Shown: one piece after another, positions 1 through 11,895 of the stretch | How the letters are laid out: each line of letters starts with the position of its first letter | Numbering within the stretch: the stretch's first letter is position 1 | Origin: Patescibacteria group bacterium | GTDB lineage: Bacteria > Patescibacteriota > Patescibacteriia > UBA9570 | Direction: 5' to 3' | DNA: 58,410 nt | Assembly (NCBI GenBank): GCA_024277435.1 | Contig: JAJRVJ010000015.1 | Coordinates: 1-58,410, forward strand | Notes under the pieces: model-generated | Seen by the model: only the letters and a program-made list of their open reading frames with translations | Database searches by the model: none | What the model was told of the DNA's origin: nothing | Position numbers and translations under genes: made by a program

Positions 1-1
1 C

Positions 2-139
2 CTTTTACCGATTGCAGTGATCCATTCAGGCATCTGAATGGAAAATGTTCCATGGAACTGAGTATGAAAAAACAGGCTACATGGTCTGAGGTATTAGATT
101 TAATCTATTAAAAAACGCGCCAGATATGGAACGGTGACG
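2..139 (+). repeat. Terminal inverted repeat, left copy (138 bp)
   Basis: Reading the last 138 bases of the window as reverse complement reproduces positions 2-139 without a mismatch; similarity stops at 139/140, where the stop codon of the neighbouring GC-rich gene begins. The repeat contains three palindromes: TCCATTCAG/CTGAATGGA (21-42), GTTCCATGGAAC (47-58) and TAGATT/AATCTA (95-107). It lies at the 3' end of gene 140-466. It may be a dispersed repeat that ended assembly, or a true terminus. Confidence 0.9.
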
Positions 140-466
140 TTATTCGCCGCCCGTGATGAGCATGATCGGCTCACCGGAGGGGGTCTTGATCAGCACGCCC
201 ACCGGATCGGGCTGTGGGGGTAGTGAGCGCACCCCGCTCTTCCAGGTAATCTTCTCTGCCGGGTTGGCAGAGATTATGGTCATCAGTTCCTCCCCAGAGG
301 GGCTGATGATGTCGAATCTCCCCATGGGGTAGATTGTCCACTTGTCGACGCGGATCGACGAGTGGGGGTTGAACTGGGGCTTATGCCTCCGGGAGCCTGT
401 CAGTATCTGCCAGCGCTGGTTGCAGCACCGAGCAACCGGGTGTTCGGTACGTTTCTTTGTGGGCAT
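140..466 (-). CDS. GC-rich orphan small protein (108 aa), cassette A
   Basis: I do not recognise this protein. The start at 466 is chosen because AAAGGAG lies 7 nt upstream of the ATG; a longer in-frame extension to 565 runs through AT-rich hairpin DNA and is unlikely to be translated. The product begins basic (MPTKKRTEHPVARCC) and its C-terminal half looks beta-rich, with repeated SPSGEE and TPSGEP turns. No signal peptide or membrane segment is seen. Base composition is clearly GC-rich inside AT-rich flanks, and codons such as CTG, ATC and GCC contrast with host genes. The stop abuts the terminal repeat. Whether it is a functional gene or a transferred fragment is open. Confidence 0.55.
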   Translation of the reverse strand: MPTKKRTEHPVARCCNQRWQILTGSRRHKPQFNPHSSIRVDKWTIYPMGRFDIISPSGEELMTIISANPAEKITWKSGVRSLPPQPDPVGVLIKTPSGEPIMLITGGE

Positions 467-500
467 GGCCACACTCCTTTGCGCGTTAGCGCACTTGGGT

Positions 501-550
501 AAGATTGTAGAAAACAACTGTGTTGGATCACAATTAGTTTCTACAATCTT
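501..550 (-). other. Long hairpin in the leader of cassette A
   Basis: Arms AAGATTGTAGAAA (501-513) and TTTCTACAATCTT (538-550) are perfect inverted repeats, with further partial pairing inside. The hairpin sits between the AT-rich upstream DNA and the ATG at 466. A second hairpin (GCGC-taac-GCGC) follows near the ribosome binding site, and TAGGAGGAATTG lies upstream on the minus strand. This suggests a structured 5' leader. Confidence 0.55.
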
Positions 551-565
551 TATTAACTTACTCAA

Positions 566-811
566 TTCCTCCTATAATATAAAAGAACAGTATTTGCCAG
601 CATATCTTTATTGAAAATTCAGTTTTGGTCAACCCACTATACACGCATCGTATTAATTAATAGCTAATATTAGCAAAATGTATCCTCCTTTTGTTTTTAA
701 AGGACTATTAAATCTATGTTTATTAATAGGTAAATAAATGGTGATTTAGTATTAAGTGACCAACTTGATTTAACATGTGTATAAGTGGTGTAAAACGGCG
801 CTGTTAGGATG
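566..811. other. AT-rich intergenic stretch without a gene
   Basis: No plausible coding sequence is seen. It contains one copy of the 12-bp palindrome GCTAATATTAGC (663-674), also found at 15683 and 46033. It presumably holds the promoter of cassette A (a weak TTGACC ... TAAAGA pair on the minus strand near 605-633). No 16S rRNA or tRNA is present here. Confidence 0.5.
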
Positions 812-840
812 TTGACACTGTAAAGTAATGGTTGTAGTAT
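812..840 (+). promoter_or_regulatory. Promoter upstream of 23S rRNA
   Basis: TTGACA (812-817), a 17-bp spacer and TAGTAT (835-840) make a good sigma70-type promoter. Transcription should begin near 847, about 330 nt before the 23S gene. Its presence implies that 23S and 5S are transcribed separately from any 16S gene. Confidence 0.65.
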
Positions 841-846
841 TAGTAA

Positions 847-976
847 GCTCTATATAAACAAGTCTAAATCTATCTACTGAAAAATAATGTTAAACCAGTT
901 AACCACTTATATAACTCAGATCGGCTGATCTCCCGCAATAATTTATGCTGGACTGGCCGCTACCGCGGTCTTTTTT
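847..976 (+). ncRNA. Candidate short RNA or attenuated 23S leader
   Basis: The stretch runs from the expected start of the 812-840 promoter to an intrinsic terminator. It has no ORF but holds small hairpins GTTAA/TTAAC and AGATC/GATCT before the terminator hairpin. It could be an independent RNA of about 130 nt or an rRNA leader subject to antitermination. No match to RNase P, SRP or tmRNA consensus was seen. Confidence 0.35.
955..976 (+). terminator. Intrinsic terminator between the promoter and 23S
   Basis: GGCCGC (955-960) pairs with GCGGTC (965-970) around a TACC loop, followed directly by six T. It is placed between the only good promoter and the 23S gene, so it either ends a short RNA or must be read through during rRNA synthesis. 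Confidence 0.65.
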
Positions 977-1173
977 AATCACAGAGCAACCTCGTACATC
1001 CACACAATTTAGCAATACATATATATAAGGTGTAAATCGCCATATAGAATGTGCTGCTAATAGCACTGAACTTTGAAAATTAAATCTCAATTACGACATC
1101 AATCAATAGATCAACGACAACAATAAAAAAACATGTAATGTAACACCTTGGTGATCATGCTAATCCGATATTA

Positions 1174-4095
<2,922 letters not shown>

Positions 4096-4201
4096 TAGTA
4101 TCGCAGTAGCATTCATTCAAGGTGTTACTTTAGATGTTCTTTTTATTGAAAGTAGAAAGATTGATAGATTGTATGCTTGTAATTGAGTTTTAATTTGAAA
4201 T

Positions 4202-4344
4202 TAAGGAGAGTACCAATATCCTGGTGATCCTTGCACACGGGCCACACCTGATCCCATCTCGAACTCAGAAGTTAAGCCGTGGAGCGCCGATGATACTTTA
4301 CGGGAAAGTAGGTCGTCGCCAGGGTATTGAGACTCTCTTTTTTT
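4202..4344 (+). terminator. Terminator of the 23S-5S transcript
   Basis: AGGAGAGT before 5S pairs with ACTCTCTT after it, extending the 5S terminal helix into a precursor stem that is immediately followed by a run of T (to 4344). The rRNA transcription unit should end here. Confidence 0.65.
4214..4329 (+). rRNA. 5S ribosomal RNA
   Basis: The 5S core GAACTCAGAAGTTAAGCC is present, and the terminal helix forms between CAATATCCTGG (4214-4224) and CCAGGGTATTG (4319-4329), giving about 116 nt. It follows 23S by about 120 nt, the usual 23S-5S order, and the transcript ends just after it. Confidence 0.95.
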
Positions 4345-4362
4345 GTTGCCTAATTTTTTAGC

Positions 4363-4391
4363 TTGCTGACAAGAGTATTCATTGATACATT
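4363..4391 (+). promoter_or_regulatory. Promoter of the glycosyltransferase gene (leaderless)
   Basis: TTGCTG (4363-4368), a 17-bp spacer and TACATT (4386-4391) are followed by exactly six bases and then the ATG. This predicts transcription starting at or within a base or two of the start codon. Confidence 0.5.
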
Positions 4392-4397
4392 ATCTAC

Positions 4398-5969
4398 ATG
4401 AGAAACCTCGTAGAAGTGATGCAAACAAAACGCTCTGTTCTACTACTATTCATATTAGTCATTGCCGGAAGTATATTGCGCATATACGGTATTGATTTTG
4501 GGTATCATATTGATGAACCAAATATTGTAGAGCGAGCTATCGCGATGGTAGGCGGTGAGATTTATCAACCATGGTATAACTGGCCAGCACAAACCCTCAT
4601 GTTTTTATATGCGGGGTTGTTTTGGATTGCAGAATTATTTACCGAAGTACCAAATTATTACATCATTGCCCGTGCAGTAAGTGTATTAGCAGGAGTAGCG
4701 AGTATTATTATGGTGTTCTTAATTGGAAAGACGATTGTAAAATCAGCACAGGCTGGTTTATGGGCAGCGTTATTTGTAGCGACAAGTCAGTTATTGGTTC
4801 GTCATTCACATTATGCAACTCCGGATGCAATGATGACGCTCCTATTATTAGTGCTGGTGTATTTTGCTATTCGCGCCTACCAAGAAAAAGATGCTAAAAA
4901 AATATTACGCTGGTACATGTGGTCGGGCATAATATTGGGCGTAGCCATCGCAACAAAATACACGGCCGCCATAGGGATAGTGCCGATACTTATTGTATTT
5001 ATTATTAAACATCGTAAATACTGGAACACATTATTTTGGGTTGGGTTATCAGCGTTTGTTGCACACTCTATTGTAAATCCATTTGCACTATTTGATTTAG
5101 ATCTTATTTTTCAGCAGTTAGTAGTGGAGGCTAATCCTAATCGGTTAGGCCAAGATTGGGCTGGGCAAAAGCATTTCATTAATAATTTGTATTACTATAT
5201 TTCAAACACACCAGAATGGATTGGTTCGCTTTTAAGTGTATTGGCGATTGGTGGAGGTATTGGTAGTGTTGTTCATGCTGTACGCAGCAAGAGTTGGGAA
5301 TATATAATAGTGCCAGGATTTTGGTTTGCATTTTTATTAGGAATATCTACCCTTGGCTTGCATTGGACACGGTGGGCGCTGCCAATGTTGCCATTAGTTG
5401 CAATTATGGCAGGAATCGCAATATGGAGATTACTTACTTTAATTTCCCAAGAACGCATACGTGTAATAATAGGTAGTATAAGTGGTGCAGTAATTATTGT
5501 TCCACAATTAGTAATTAGTATTGTATTTAGTTATTCAGATATTCAACCCTCTACCAGTGATCGAGCTTCTGAGTGGTTAATAAATAAACGGGAAGAACCT
5601 ATGCAGGTAATAGGTGATGTAGAGAATTTAGTATTATATGAACCATATACGTATAGGCCGCGCACAAACAAGTTGCATGAATTTACGTACGATGAATATA
5701 TTGAACAAGGGGTGGATTTTATTGTGCTAAGAAAGAAAGATCTAGTATTACGAAAAGATGAGCCAGAAAAATATGCCGATGAATTAATCTTCTTTGATGA
5801 GCTAGAAGAGCGTGGAAAAAAAGTACACTCAGAAACAAAGCCACAAAAAACTATTTTAAAAAATAAAACAGATTTAGCGGTGTACCGATGGTTATTTAAT
5901 CCAAAAAAACGAGCTCGTACATTTGATCTTTATCAAGGAGAGCCAATTGTTGTATATAAATTGAGGTAA
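4398..5969 (+). CDS. GT39-like membrane glycosyltransferase (523 aa)
   Basis: The protein is a polytopic membrane protein of the PMT/ArnT (GT39/GT83) type, which transfers sugars from polyprenyl-phosphate donors outside the membrane. A first helix near residues 13-30 is followed by the first outer loop with the acidic motif YHIDEPN (about 36-42); the family uses an Asp here for catalysis. About ten further hydrophobic segments reach to roughly residue 370, and a soluble C-terminal tail of about 150 residues rich in charged residues follows. The start at 4398 is supported by a promoter that predicts a leaderless mRNA. The gene stands alone between the rRNA terminator and a convergent membrane gene. 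Substrate is unknown; surface glycan or protein glycosylation is the likely role. Confidence 0.8.
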   Translation: MRNLVEVMQTKRSVLLLFILVIAGSILRIYGIDFGYHIDEPNIVERAIAMVGGEIYQPWYNWPAQTLMFLYAGLFWIAELFTEVPNYYIIARAVSVLAGVASIIMVFLIGKTIVKSAQAGLWAALFVATSQLLVRHSHYATPDAMMTLLLLVLVYFAIRAYQEKDAKKILRWYMWSGIILGVAIATKYTAAIGIVPILIVFIIKHRKYWNTLFWVGLSAFVAHSIVNPFALFDLDLIFQQLVVEANPNRLGQDWAGQKHFINNLYYYISNTPEWIGSLLSVLAIGGGIGSVVHAVRSKSWEYIIVPGFWFAFLLGISTLGLHWTRWALPMLPLVAIMAGIAIWRLLTLISQERIRVIIGSISGAVIIVPQLVISIVFSYSDIQPSTSDRASEWLINKREEPMQVIGDVENLVLYEPYTYRPRTNKLHEFTYDEYIEQGVDFIVLRKKDLVLRKDEPEKYADELIFFDELEERGKKVHSETKPQKTILKNKTDLAVYRWLFNPKKRARTFDLYQGEPIVVYKLR

Positions 5970-5980
5970 TATTATCTCTT

Positions 5981-6691
5981 TTATCTCACCCGCTTATTTG
6001 CGTTTTTATACCAGGTGCGAAAATACATCATTGGGTAGTTATAGCGATCGCGCATTAAGGGTAGGAGTGCTAATAGCCATACTGCTATATGAAGTAGTGA
6101 TTGTGTAGTACTAGTATCAGTTAGTAGTAAAATAAACCCTGCTTTAAATAATCCTGCACTCCAAATAACTAAAGGTATTCCAAAAAGTAGTGCTGGAATA
6201 AATTCTGCATTGAAAAAAAATACTTTTGCCTTATCAATCACGGTTGGATTCTTGGGTAGCGTATCCATGAATGTAAGCGCTCCAGGAATAATCGCTCTGG
6301 CAATAATTAGCGATATACCTAAACCAAGTGATTGAGCAATTAGCTCTGTAAGGGCATACATGAATAGTGCAAATGCAATATCGTTAGTACCTAGAAATAA
6401 GAGGGTTATAGCAGCAATTTTTCCGGCTACTAGTTTAAGGCCATCTTTAGTATGAGTAGGAAATGTATATGCTAGAATGAACCCATTTACTGCTAATACC
6501 AATGTGCCAAGTATTCCCACAAATCCTAACATGCTACTAGCATCCCATAAGAAGCGATTAGAGATAGTATCAAGATAGTGTTCACCGAGTAGTAAGAAAA
6601 TTAAAAATACAATAGCAATATCAGCAAAAATATGGATAGTGAGAATGATTTTATTTTTTGTTGTACGATCTTCTTTTGATACTATTTTCAT
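5981..6691 (-). CDS. Unknown polytopic membrane protein (236 aa)
   Basis: I do not recognise a family. The sequence shows about six hydrophobic segments (first near 17-37, then about 48-75, 88-115, 118-140, 160-185 and 195-215) and a basic C-terminus (YKNANKRVR), so the tail is probably cytoplasmic. The start is fixed by TATACT lying six bases before the ATG, the leaderless arrangement seen repeatedly here. It converges with the glycosyltransferase, 11 bp apart. Confidence 0.7.
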   Translation of the reverse strand: MKIVSKEDRTTKNKIILTIHIFADIAIVFLIFLLLGEHYLDTISNRFLWDASSMLGFVGILGTLVLAVNGFILAYTFPTHTKDGLKLVAGKIAAITLLFLGTNDIAFALFMYALTELIAQSLGLGISLIIARAIIPGALTFMDTLPKNPTVIDKAKVFFFNAEFIPALLFGIPLVIWSAGLFKAGFILLLTDTSTTQSLLHIAVWLLALLPLMRDRYNYPMMYFRTWYKNANKRVR

Positions 6692-6766
6692 GTCGCTAGT
6701 ATAGCATTATTTGTTTATTACACTATAACTGATTATACTAATAGTATTAATATATTACATTGTAAT

Positions 6767-9373
6767 ATGCGAACAATCATTCTTACATCTATTATCGCTA
6801 CAGTAATCAGTTTGGTATTTCCGAGTTTGGCAGCAGCAGCTACTCTAGATACGGATTTAGAGCTTAATGCGCCGTATGACGACTCTAGCTACTTTGGTAG
6901 TCCAACCATGAATGTAGGTGATGTATCTGGAGATGGGATAGATGACTTAATGATTGGTGCCGCGGCCTTTGATGCGATTGGTGATGAAAATGGTGGTCCC
7001 GGCGCAGTGCACGTATACTATGGGCAAGATGGGGAGGAGTTAAGTGCATCTCCAGATTTAACTATTCTTGGAGAAAATGGTGGTGACGTGTTTGGTAGCT
7101 TAGTGCATTCATTTCCTGATGTATCTGGCGATGGTTTACCAGAGGTGATTGTTTCGGCGTATTATGCCGACACTGATGCCGATAGTCGTGGTGATGGAAG
7201 TAATCGTGGTAAAGTTTATTTTTTCACCAGTGAGAGTTTACAGGAAACATCAGAAGATAATATTTTTTCATTATCAGCATTATCAGATGGTTACCTCATG
7301 GGATATGAAGATGGTGATACGTTTGGAATTGACATTGAAGTGTATGAAGGAGAGAGCGATGCGTATTTAATGGTATCAGCTTCTAGTGCAGAGGATCAGA
7401 AAGGTGTAGTGTACTTTTTTAATAAAGATACTATTTCCGACATCATTAATAATGAAACCATTACTCTAGCAAAAGGTAGCGCAGATTTTAGCGTAGCCGG
7501 TGAAGAGGAGATGGATTTTTTTGGTTTAAATACCTTGGCCTGGACTGAAGGTGGTTACGTGGTGATGGCTTCAACGAGTTATGATAATGGTTCTGGTAGA
7601 GTATATTTCATGAAGGAATCAACGGTTGCGAATTATGTAGCTAATCCAGTATATGAATTCCCGGTGGTTTCATTGGCCGATGCTGTGATTACCGGTGCAG
7701 CTGAAAGTCAGTACTTTGGTTGGGTAAAGGCCGATGCTGGTAATGGTAGTATAGGTAGTGGACGATATCTTGCTCTTAGCGCGCCATATTATGATTCTAC
7801 AAATACTAATGATGGTAGGGTGTATATTTTTACAACAGCATTAATTGAAACTCTGGAAGAAGGTAGTGGCTTCGGAATAGCTGAAACGGATTCTATTATT
7901 GATTTATTGGGGGCTGGTGGTGAGAATGATCAATTTGGAATTCAAATGACGGGTGTAGGAACAGATTATTTTGCGATTGGTGAACGTGGGTATCATACAA
8001 ATGTTGGTGAAGTATATATGTTCGAAAATAGCACGCTCAATGCATTGGCAGATGATGACGACGCAAGTAGCCATGGAGCGCTTACCGAAGCTGATTTTAT
8101 AATGAATGGCGTTGGCGAAGAAAGCCATTTAGGATTGAATTTAGCGGAATTTGCCGAGGACTTGGACCAAGATGGTGTAAACGAAATTATTTTAGGCGCT
8201 CCTGGCAATACGCAATCAGGTAGTGAAACAGTTGGGCGAGCATTTGTAGTAAATTCTGGAAACTGGATGGGCTCTGCTGATCAAGTGAATTATACGGCGT
8301 TTACCGATCCGGTGTATCAAATGCAGGGTCAGCAAGACGGTGATGGGTTTGGCGGCATTCTTAACGGCCTAGGTGATTATGATGGAAATGGCGATATTGA
8401 TTTGTTAGTTGGGGCACTAAATTTTGATGACGATCGTGGTAAGGTGCACGCATTTTATAATCGTGAAGATGCTGATGGTGAGTACGAATATTTATTCTCA
8501 ATCGGTAAAAATAAGGGTAAGTATCAAGTGGATAATGTGGAAGAGCAAGCTGAAGGTGTGTCACTGAGCCTTAGTGCTAATATTTCTAATCAAAATAATT
8601 CCGTTCATACAGCATTGGGAGACGTTGATGGTGATGGAGATGTAGAGTTGTTGGTTACTTCAGCAAAAGAGAGTAAGTGTCATACTATTGAAGTGCGACA
8701 TTATAGTTCGAACAAAAAAGAAAAGTCCTTCAAAGTGTGTCATCCAAAAGAGCAGGCTACACGAGCGTATATTTCGGCTGGAGATTATTCTGGAAATGGG
8801 AAGGCAGAAATTGCTATAGCAATGCCAGATGGTGCAACTGGTACGTATGTGCAAATTCAGAAGCGCAAGAATAATGGTAAGTATAAAAAATTACGACGAG
8901 CCCGCCTACAAACCGGAATTGATTTTTCTGGCGGCGTATCGATATCTTCTGGTAATCTTTCGGAAACCAATAAAGAGCAGTTTGTGATAGCATCATTAAC
9001 GCGTAAGCAACAAGCCTTTGTATATAAATTAAACAATTCTTCGAAATTCAAACAGGTAAAGAAAAAGAAAGTGAATACTAAGAAGAAGGGCGTGTATGTA
9101 GCAATTGATAGTTCTACTAACACTTTGTATACGGTGCAGGTTGGTAAGAAAAAAGTACAAGCGTTTAGTTGGACTGGAAGTGGTTTGAAAAAGGATTCTA
9201 CTAAAACATTTACGGCTGGATTCAAGCCAAAAGGAATTGCGGCGGCGGGTGATGTTGTTGCGTTGGTAAAGAAGAATCAAAAATCTGTACGGTTTTATTA
9301 TCAAACAAATGGCATTCGAAATAAATCCTACAGCCAAAAAATTTGGAGCATAGATATAGTAGATAAGTACTAA
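6767..9373 (+). CDS. Secreted FG-GAP/VCBS repeat protein (868 aa)
   Basis: A signal peptide (hydrophobic 4-22, ending FPSLAAAA) is followed by repeated FG-GAP/integrin-alpha-like modules, each with a Ca-binding loop and a hydrophobic strand: DVSGDGIDDLMIGA, DVSGDGLPEVIVSA, DLDQDGVNEIILGA, DYDGNGDIDLLVGA, DVDGDGDVELLV and DYSGNGKAEIAIA. Such repeats fold as a calcium-bound beta-propeller and usually mediate surface adhesion. The last 200 residues are rich in lysine (KKKVNTKKKG, KKVQAF). No LPXTG or C-terminal anchor is seen, so it is either released or held by other means. TACATT lies five bases before the ATG. Ligand is unknown; a role in contact with a host cell is inference. Confidence 0.8.
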   Translation: MRTIILTSIIATVISLVFPSLAAAATLDTDLELNAPYDDSSYFGSPTMNVGDVSGDGIDDLMIGAAAFDAIGDENGGPGAVHVYYGQDGEELSASPDLTILGENGGDVFGSLVHSFPDVSGDGLPEVIVSAYYADTDADSRGDGSNRGKVYFFTSESLQETSEDNIFSLSALSDGYLMGYEDGDTFGIDIEVYEGESDAYLMVSASSAEDQKGVVYFFNKDTISDIINNETITLAKGSADFSVAGEEEMDFFGLNTLAWTEGGYVVMASTSYDNGSGRVYFMKESTVANYVANPVYEFPVVSLADAVITGAAESQYFGWVKADAGNGSIGSGRYLALSAPYYDSTNTNDGRVYIFTTALIETLEEGSGFGIAETDSIIDLLGAGGENDQFGIQMTGVGTDYFAIGERGYHTNVGEVYMFENSTLNALADDDDASSHGALTEADFIMNGVGEESHLGLNLAEFAEDLDQDGVNEIILGAPGNTQSGSETVGRAFVVNSGNWMGSADQVNYTAFTDPVYQMQGQQDGDGFGGILNGLGDYDGNGDIDLLVGALNFDDDRGKVHAFYNREDADGEYEYLFSIGKNKGKYQVDNVEEQAEGVSLSLSANISNQNNSVHTALGDVDGDGDVELLVTSAKESKCHTIEVRHYSSNKKEKSFKVCHPKEQATRAYISAGDYSGNGKAEIAIAMPDGATGTYVQIQKRKNNGKYKKLRRARLQTGIDFSGGVSISSGNLSETNKEQFVIASLTRKQQAFVYKLNNSSKFKQVKKKKVNTKKKGVYVAIDSSTNTLYTVQVGKKKVQAFSWTGSGLKKDSTKTFTAGFKPKGIAAAGDVVALVKKNQKSVRFYYQTNGIRNKSYSQKIWSIDIVDKY

Positions 9374-9484
9374 TTACTTGGCTAATGTTAGTTATTTTTT
9401 AGTTGTTTAGCTAACTTTAGTGTTCATGGTATACGCGTAACTCATGCTAGACTATATTAATAACTATCATTGATTACATCTATT

Positions 9485-10663
9485 ATGAAACAATTTACTA
9501 TTGCTCTTATTACCGCGTTAGTTACTACAGTAGTTATTGTGGCGCTGGCTTTTACGTGGCTGCGATTTGATATTGCAACACTTACAAATACAGTAGAAGA
9601 ACTTGAAGCCAAGGTAGAAGCAGTGGAGGATATAACAAGTACCATTCCACAACGCAACCAAAGATTTGGACCGGGTGGAGAACGAGGCGATGGCCAACAA
9701 TCAGGTAATACTAATGTTCAACAGCCAAATACAAAGGACTCAGAACAACCAACGGGTGGCGGTGATATTTTACAACACGAGGTGTATGTAACGTCATCTG
9801 ATAATCCTGATAGCTTTGAAGATAGTGATGAAGTTGTATTTGAGAAAGCGTCTGTGCCCGAGGCAGTGTTACTTCATACAGATTCTGAAGCTGGCGATGT
9901 TGGTGATTTGCTAATGTACTTTCCAAGTTTTGAAAAATTCTCTGGCGCTGGTACGGAGAATATTGCGTACTCTCGATCTGCTGATAATGGAGAGACGTGG
10001 ACCACTCGCGCAATTATCACAATGACAGGAAAGGAAAATGCTGGAGCCCCAGTAGATCCATCGCTTGTGCAATTAGACGACGGCACCTTACGTATGTATT
10101 TTTTTGGCTCTGAGAATGTAGGCGCTGGCGCAGGGGGTCCTGCTGCACAAGAAGGTGCTCATGTAATATACTCTGCAGTTTCTTCTGATGGCGTGAATTG
10201 GGAGGTTGAAGAAGGTGAGCGCATTGCGCTGGAGGACATTACCGATCCGGAGGTAATTCAGCTTGATGACACGTGGATTATGTATTTATCGCAAGGTCAG
10301 AAATCATTAATCGCTACATCTACAGATGGTTTAAATTTTGAGCTTACGGAATCGGTATGGAATGGTGGTGGCGTACCTGGTGCATATGTAGACGCTGATA
10401 ATATTGTGCACATTTATGGGTGTAAACAGGGTATTAGTACAGCAACATCAACTGACGGTATTATATTTGAAGATTCTGCAACAGCTATTACAAGTTGGGG
10501 GTATGCTATTTGTGATCCATCGCCAGTATTGTTAGAGGATGGCACGGTGCTTATGGTTTATAAGAAAGTTGAGGTAGGTAATCCTAATACTCCAAACACA
10601 CCAAATGAGGTAACTCCAGAAGTAAAAGGTGAGGATATTCCCGACGCGCAAACTAGCGCATAA
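9485..10663 (+). CDS. Membrane-anchored Asp-box beta-propeller protein (392 aa)
   Basis: The chosen ATG at 9485 gives an N-terminal anchor (residues 3-25), a short coiled segment (TLTNTVEELEAKVEAVED), a low-complexity linker rich in G, Q and N, and then a propeller-like domain. Asp-box type repeats are visible: SADNGETW, SSDGVNWE, STDGLNFE and STDGIIFE. The order of short strands with MYF/MYL motifs resembles five-bladed propellers of the GH43/sialidase superfamily, but I cannot point to a full catalytic set, so enzymatic activity is uncertain. An upstream TTG five codons earlier is an alternative start. It follows the FG-GAP gene with 111 bp between them. Confidence 0.65.
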   Translation: MKQFTIALITALVTTVVIVALAFTWLRFDIATLTNTVEELEAKVEAVEDITSTIPQRNQRFGPGGERGDGQQSGNTNVQQPNTKDSEQPTGGGDILQHEVYVTSSDNPDSFEDSDEVVFEKASVPEAVLLHTDSEAGDVGDLLMYFPSFEKFSGAGTENIAYSRSADNGETWTTRAIITMTGKENAGAPVDPSLVQLDDGTLRMYFFGSENVGAGAGGPAAQEGAHVIYSAVSSDGVNWEVEEGERIALEDITDPEVIQLDDTWIMYLSQGQKSLIATSTDGLNFELTESVWNGGGVPGAYVDADNIVHIYGCKQGISTATSTDGIIFEDSATAITSWGYAICDPSPVLLEDGTVLMVYKKVEVGNPNTPNTPNEVTPEVKGEDIPDAQTSA

Positions 10664-10774
10664 ATAATCTGCTATACTGGCCTCACATCAACTAGATATG
10701 GGTGGGTGGGTCGCGGAATGCTACATAGCATTATCTGTGATCTGCCCTACGAAGAATTTTGTTATACTATATAT
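10664..10774 (+). promoter_or_regulatory. Intergenic leader with G-tracts and a hairpin
   Basis: Two TATACT boxes occur (near 10671 and at 10762). Between them are GGGTGGGTGGG (10700-10710) and a perfect hairpin AATGCTA/TAGCATT. The second box is six bases before the ATG at 10775 and makes that gene leaderless. Confidence 0.4.
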
Positions 10775-11185
10775 ATGGTTAGAGTAGTAATTTTTGATTT
10801 CTGGGGAGTAATATATAATCCACGTACAGGTAAGTGTATTTCAGGCTTATCTGAGTTCTTAGATGTATTAGATGCAAGAGATATACATTATGGCATTGCT
10901 TCCAGTAGCGGGCATAGTGAAATTGAAGATTTTTTGTACAATAATAATTTGGCAGATAGATTTACGGTAATAGTTGGCTATGATGACGTAAAAACAACTA
11001 AGCCTAATTCTGAATGTTATATAAAAGTAGCGAAGTATTTTGAGGTAGAGCCAGAAAGAGCACTTGTTATTGATGATTCGATTAGCCCAATAGAATCCGC
11101 AAAGTGCGCTGGGTTTCAGACCATATTATTTGGCGTTGAAGTGCAGGGATTTGACGATACCCGTCTACTAGATGTATTATCATAA
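10775..11185 (+). CDS. HAD-like hydrolase without cap (136 aa)
   Basis: This is a compact HAD fold. Motif I reads VIFDFWGVIYNP, so the nucleophile Asp is kept but the second Asp of DxD is replaced by Trp, as happens in dehalogenase-like and epoxide-hydrolase-like HADs (DxY and similar). SSSG (motif II) and VIDDS (motif IV) are present. The ATG at 10775 is preferred over an upstream GTG because TATACT lies six bases before it. First of three consecutive HAD genes; substrate unknown. Loss of the acid/base Asp argues against an ordinary phosphatase. Confidence 0.7.
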   Translation: MVRVVIFDFWGVIYNPRTGKCISGLSEFLDVLDARDIHYGIASSSGHSEIEDFLYNNNLADRFTVIVGYDDVKTTKPNSECYIKVAKYFEVEPERALVIDDSISPIESAKCAGFQTILFGVEVQGFDDTRLLDVLS

Positions 11186-11190
11186 TCGCA

Positions 11191-11895
11191 ATGAATCAAA
11201 CATTTTTACCTACAATACTACAGCAAGAATTTCATGGCGTTCTATTCGATTTAGACGGCACATTGTTAGATAGTGAAGAATTACACTTTGCAGCGTTTGA
11301 TGAGGCTATGAAAGAGTTTGGTTATGATTTTAAAAAAATGAGTGAGAAGATTTCCTACAAGGGCAGTTTTCGAAAGATGTTTGAAGAAATTGCGCAGAAT
11401 GAACATTTTGATGAGGAAAAATATCAAATGATTTATGCTCGAAAGATGGAAATCACTATCGCTACTCATGAGGCACATACCATTGATTTTGTAGATGGTG
11501 CGCTCGCATTTCTTGAATATCTTACCGAGATGAATGTTCCATTTGGTGTGGTAACAAATTCCGATCGACCATATGCAGAGCATGCACTAAGTTCACACGA
11601 TCTTACCGGTTACATGAAGACACTTATTACCTCAACAGATTTACAGCGCTTTAAGCCAGCACCTGATGGGTATTTGCAAGGAGCGCGTGATTTAGGTTTA
11701 GAGCCAGAGCAGGTACTTGTGTTTGAAAATACTGATACTGGTATTCAAGCAGGAAAAGATGCTGGCATGGCGGTAATTACAATTTATGGAACTGACGCAA
11801 AAGGATATAGTAATTACGAAAAGGCCGATTTAGTTATTGATAACTTTGGAGACGCAAACTTAAACGATATCAAATTTTTCAGCACGGATGTCTGA
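11191..11895 (+). CDS. HAD hydrolase, beta-phosphoglucomutase-like (234 aa)
   Basis: Motif I FDLDGTLLDSEELH (about 19-32) and a helical C1 cap between about residues 30 and 100 place it among phosphoglucomutase/phosphoglycolate-phosphatase-like HADs. Motif II is VVTNS, and motif III is the Lys of RFKPAPDG. Motif IV reads FENTDTG instead of the usual FEDSxxG, so one acidic Mg ligand is changed to Asn; catalysis may be weakened. It begins 5 bp after the previous HAD and overlaps the next by 8 bp, indicating translational coupling. Confidence 0.8.
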   Translation: MNQTFLPTILQQEFHGVLFDLDGTLLDSEELHFAAFDEAMKEFGYDFKKMSEKISYKGSFRKMFEEIAQNEHFDEEKYQMIYARKMEITIATHEAHTIDFVDGALAFLEYLTEMNVPFGVVTNSDRPYAEHALSSHDLTGYMKTLITSTDLQRFKPAPDGYLQGARDLGLEPEQVLVFENTDTGIQAGKDAGMAVITIYGTDAKGYSNYEKADLVIDNFGDANLNDIKFFSTDV

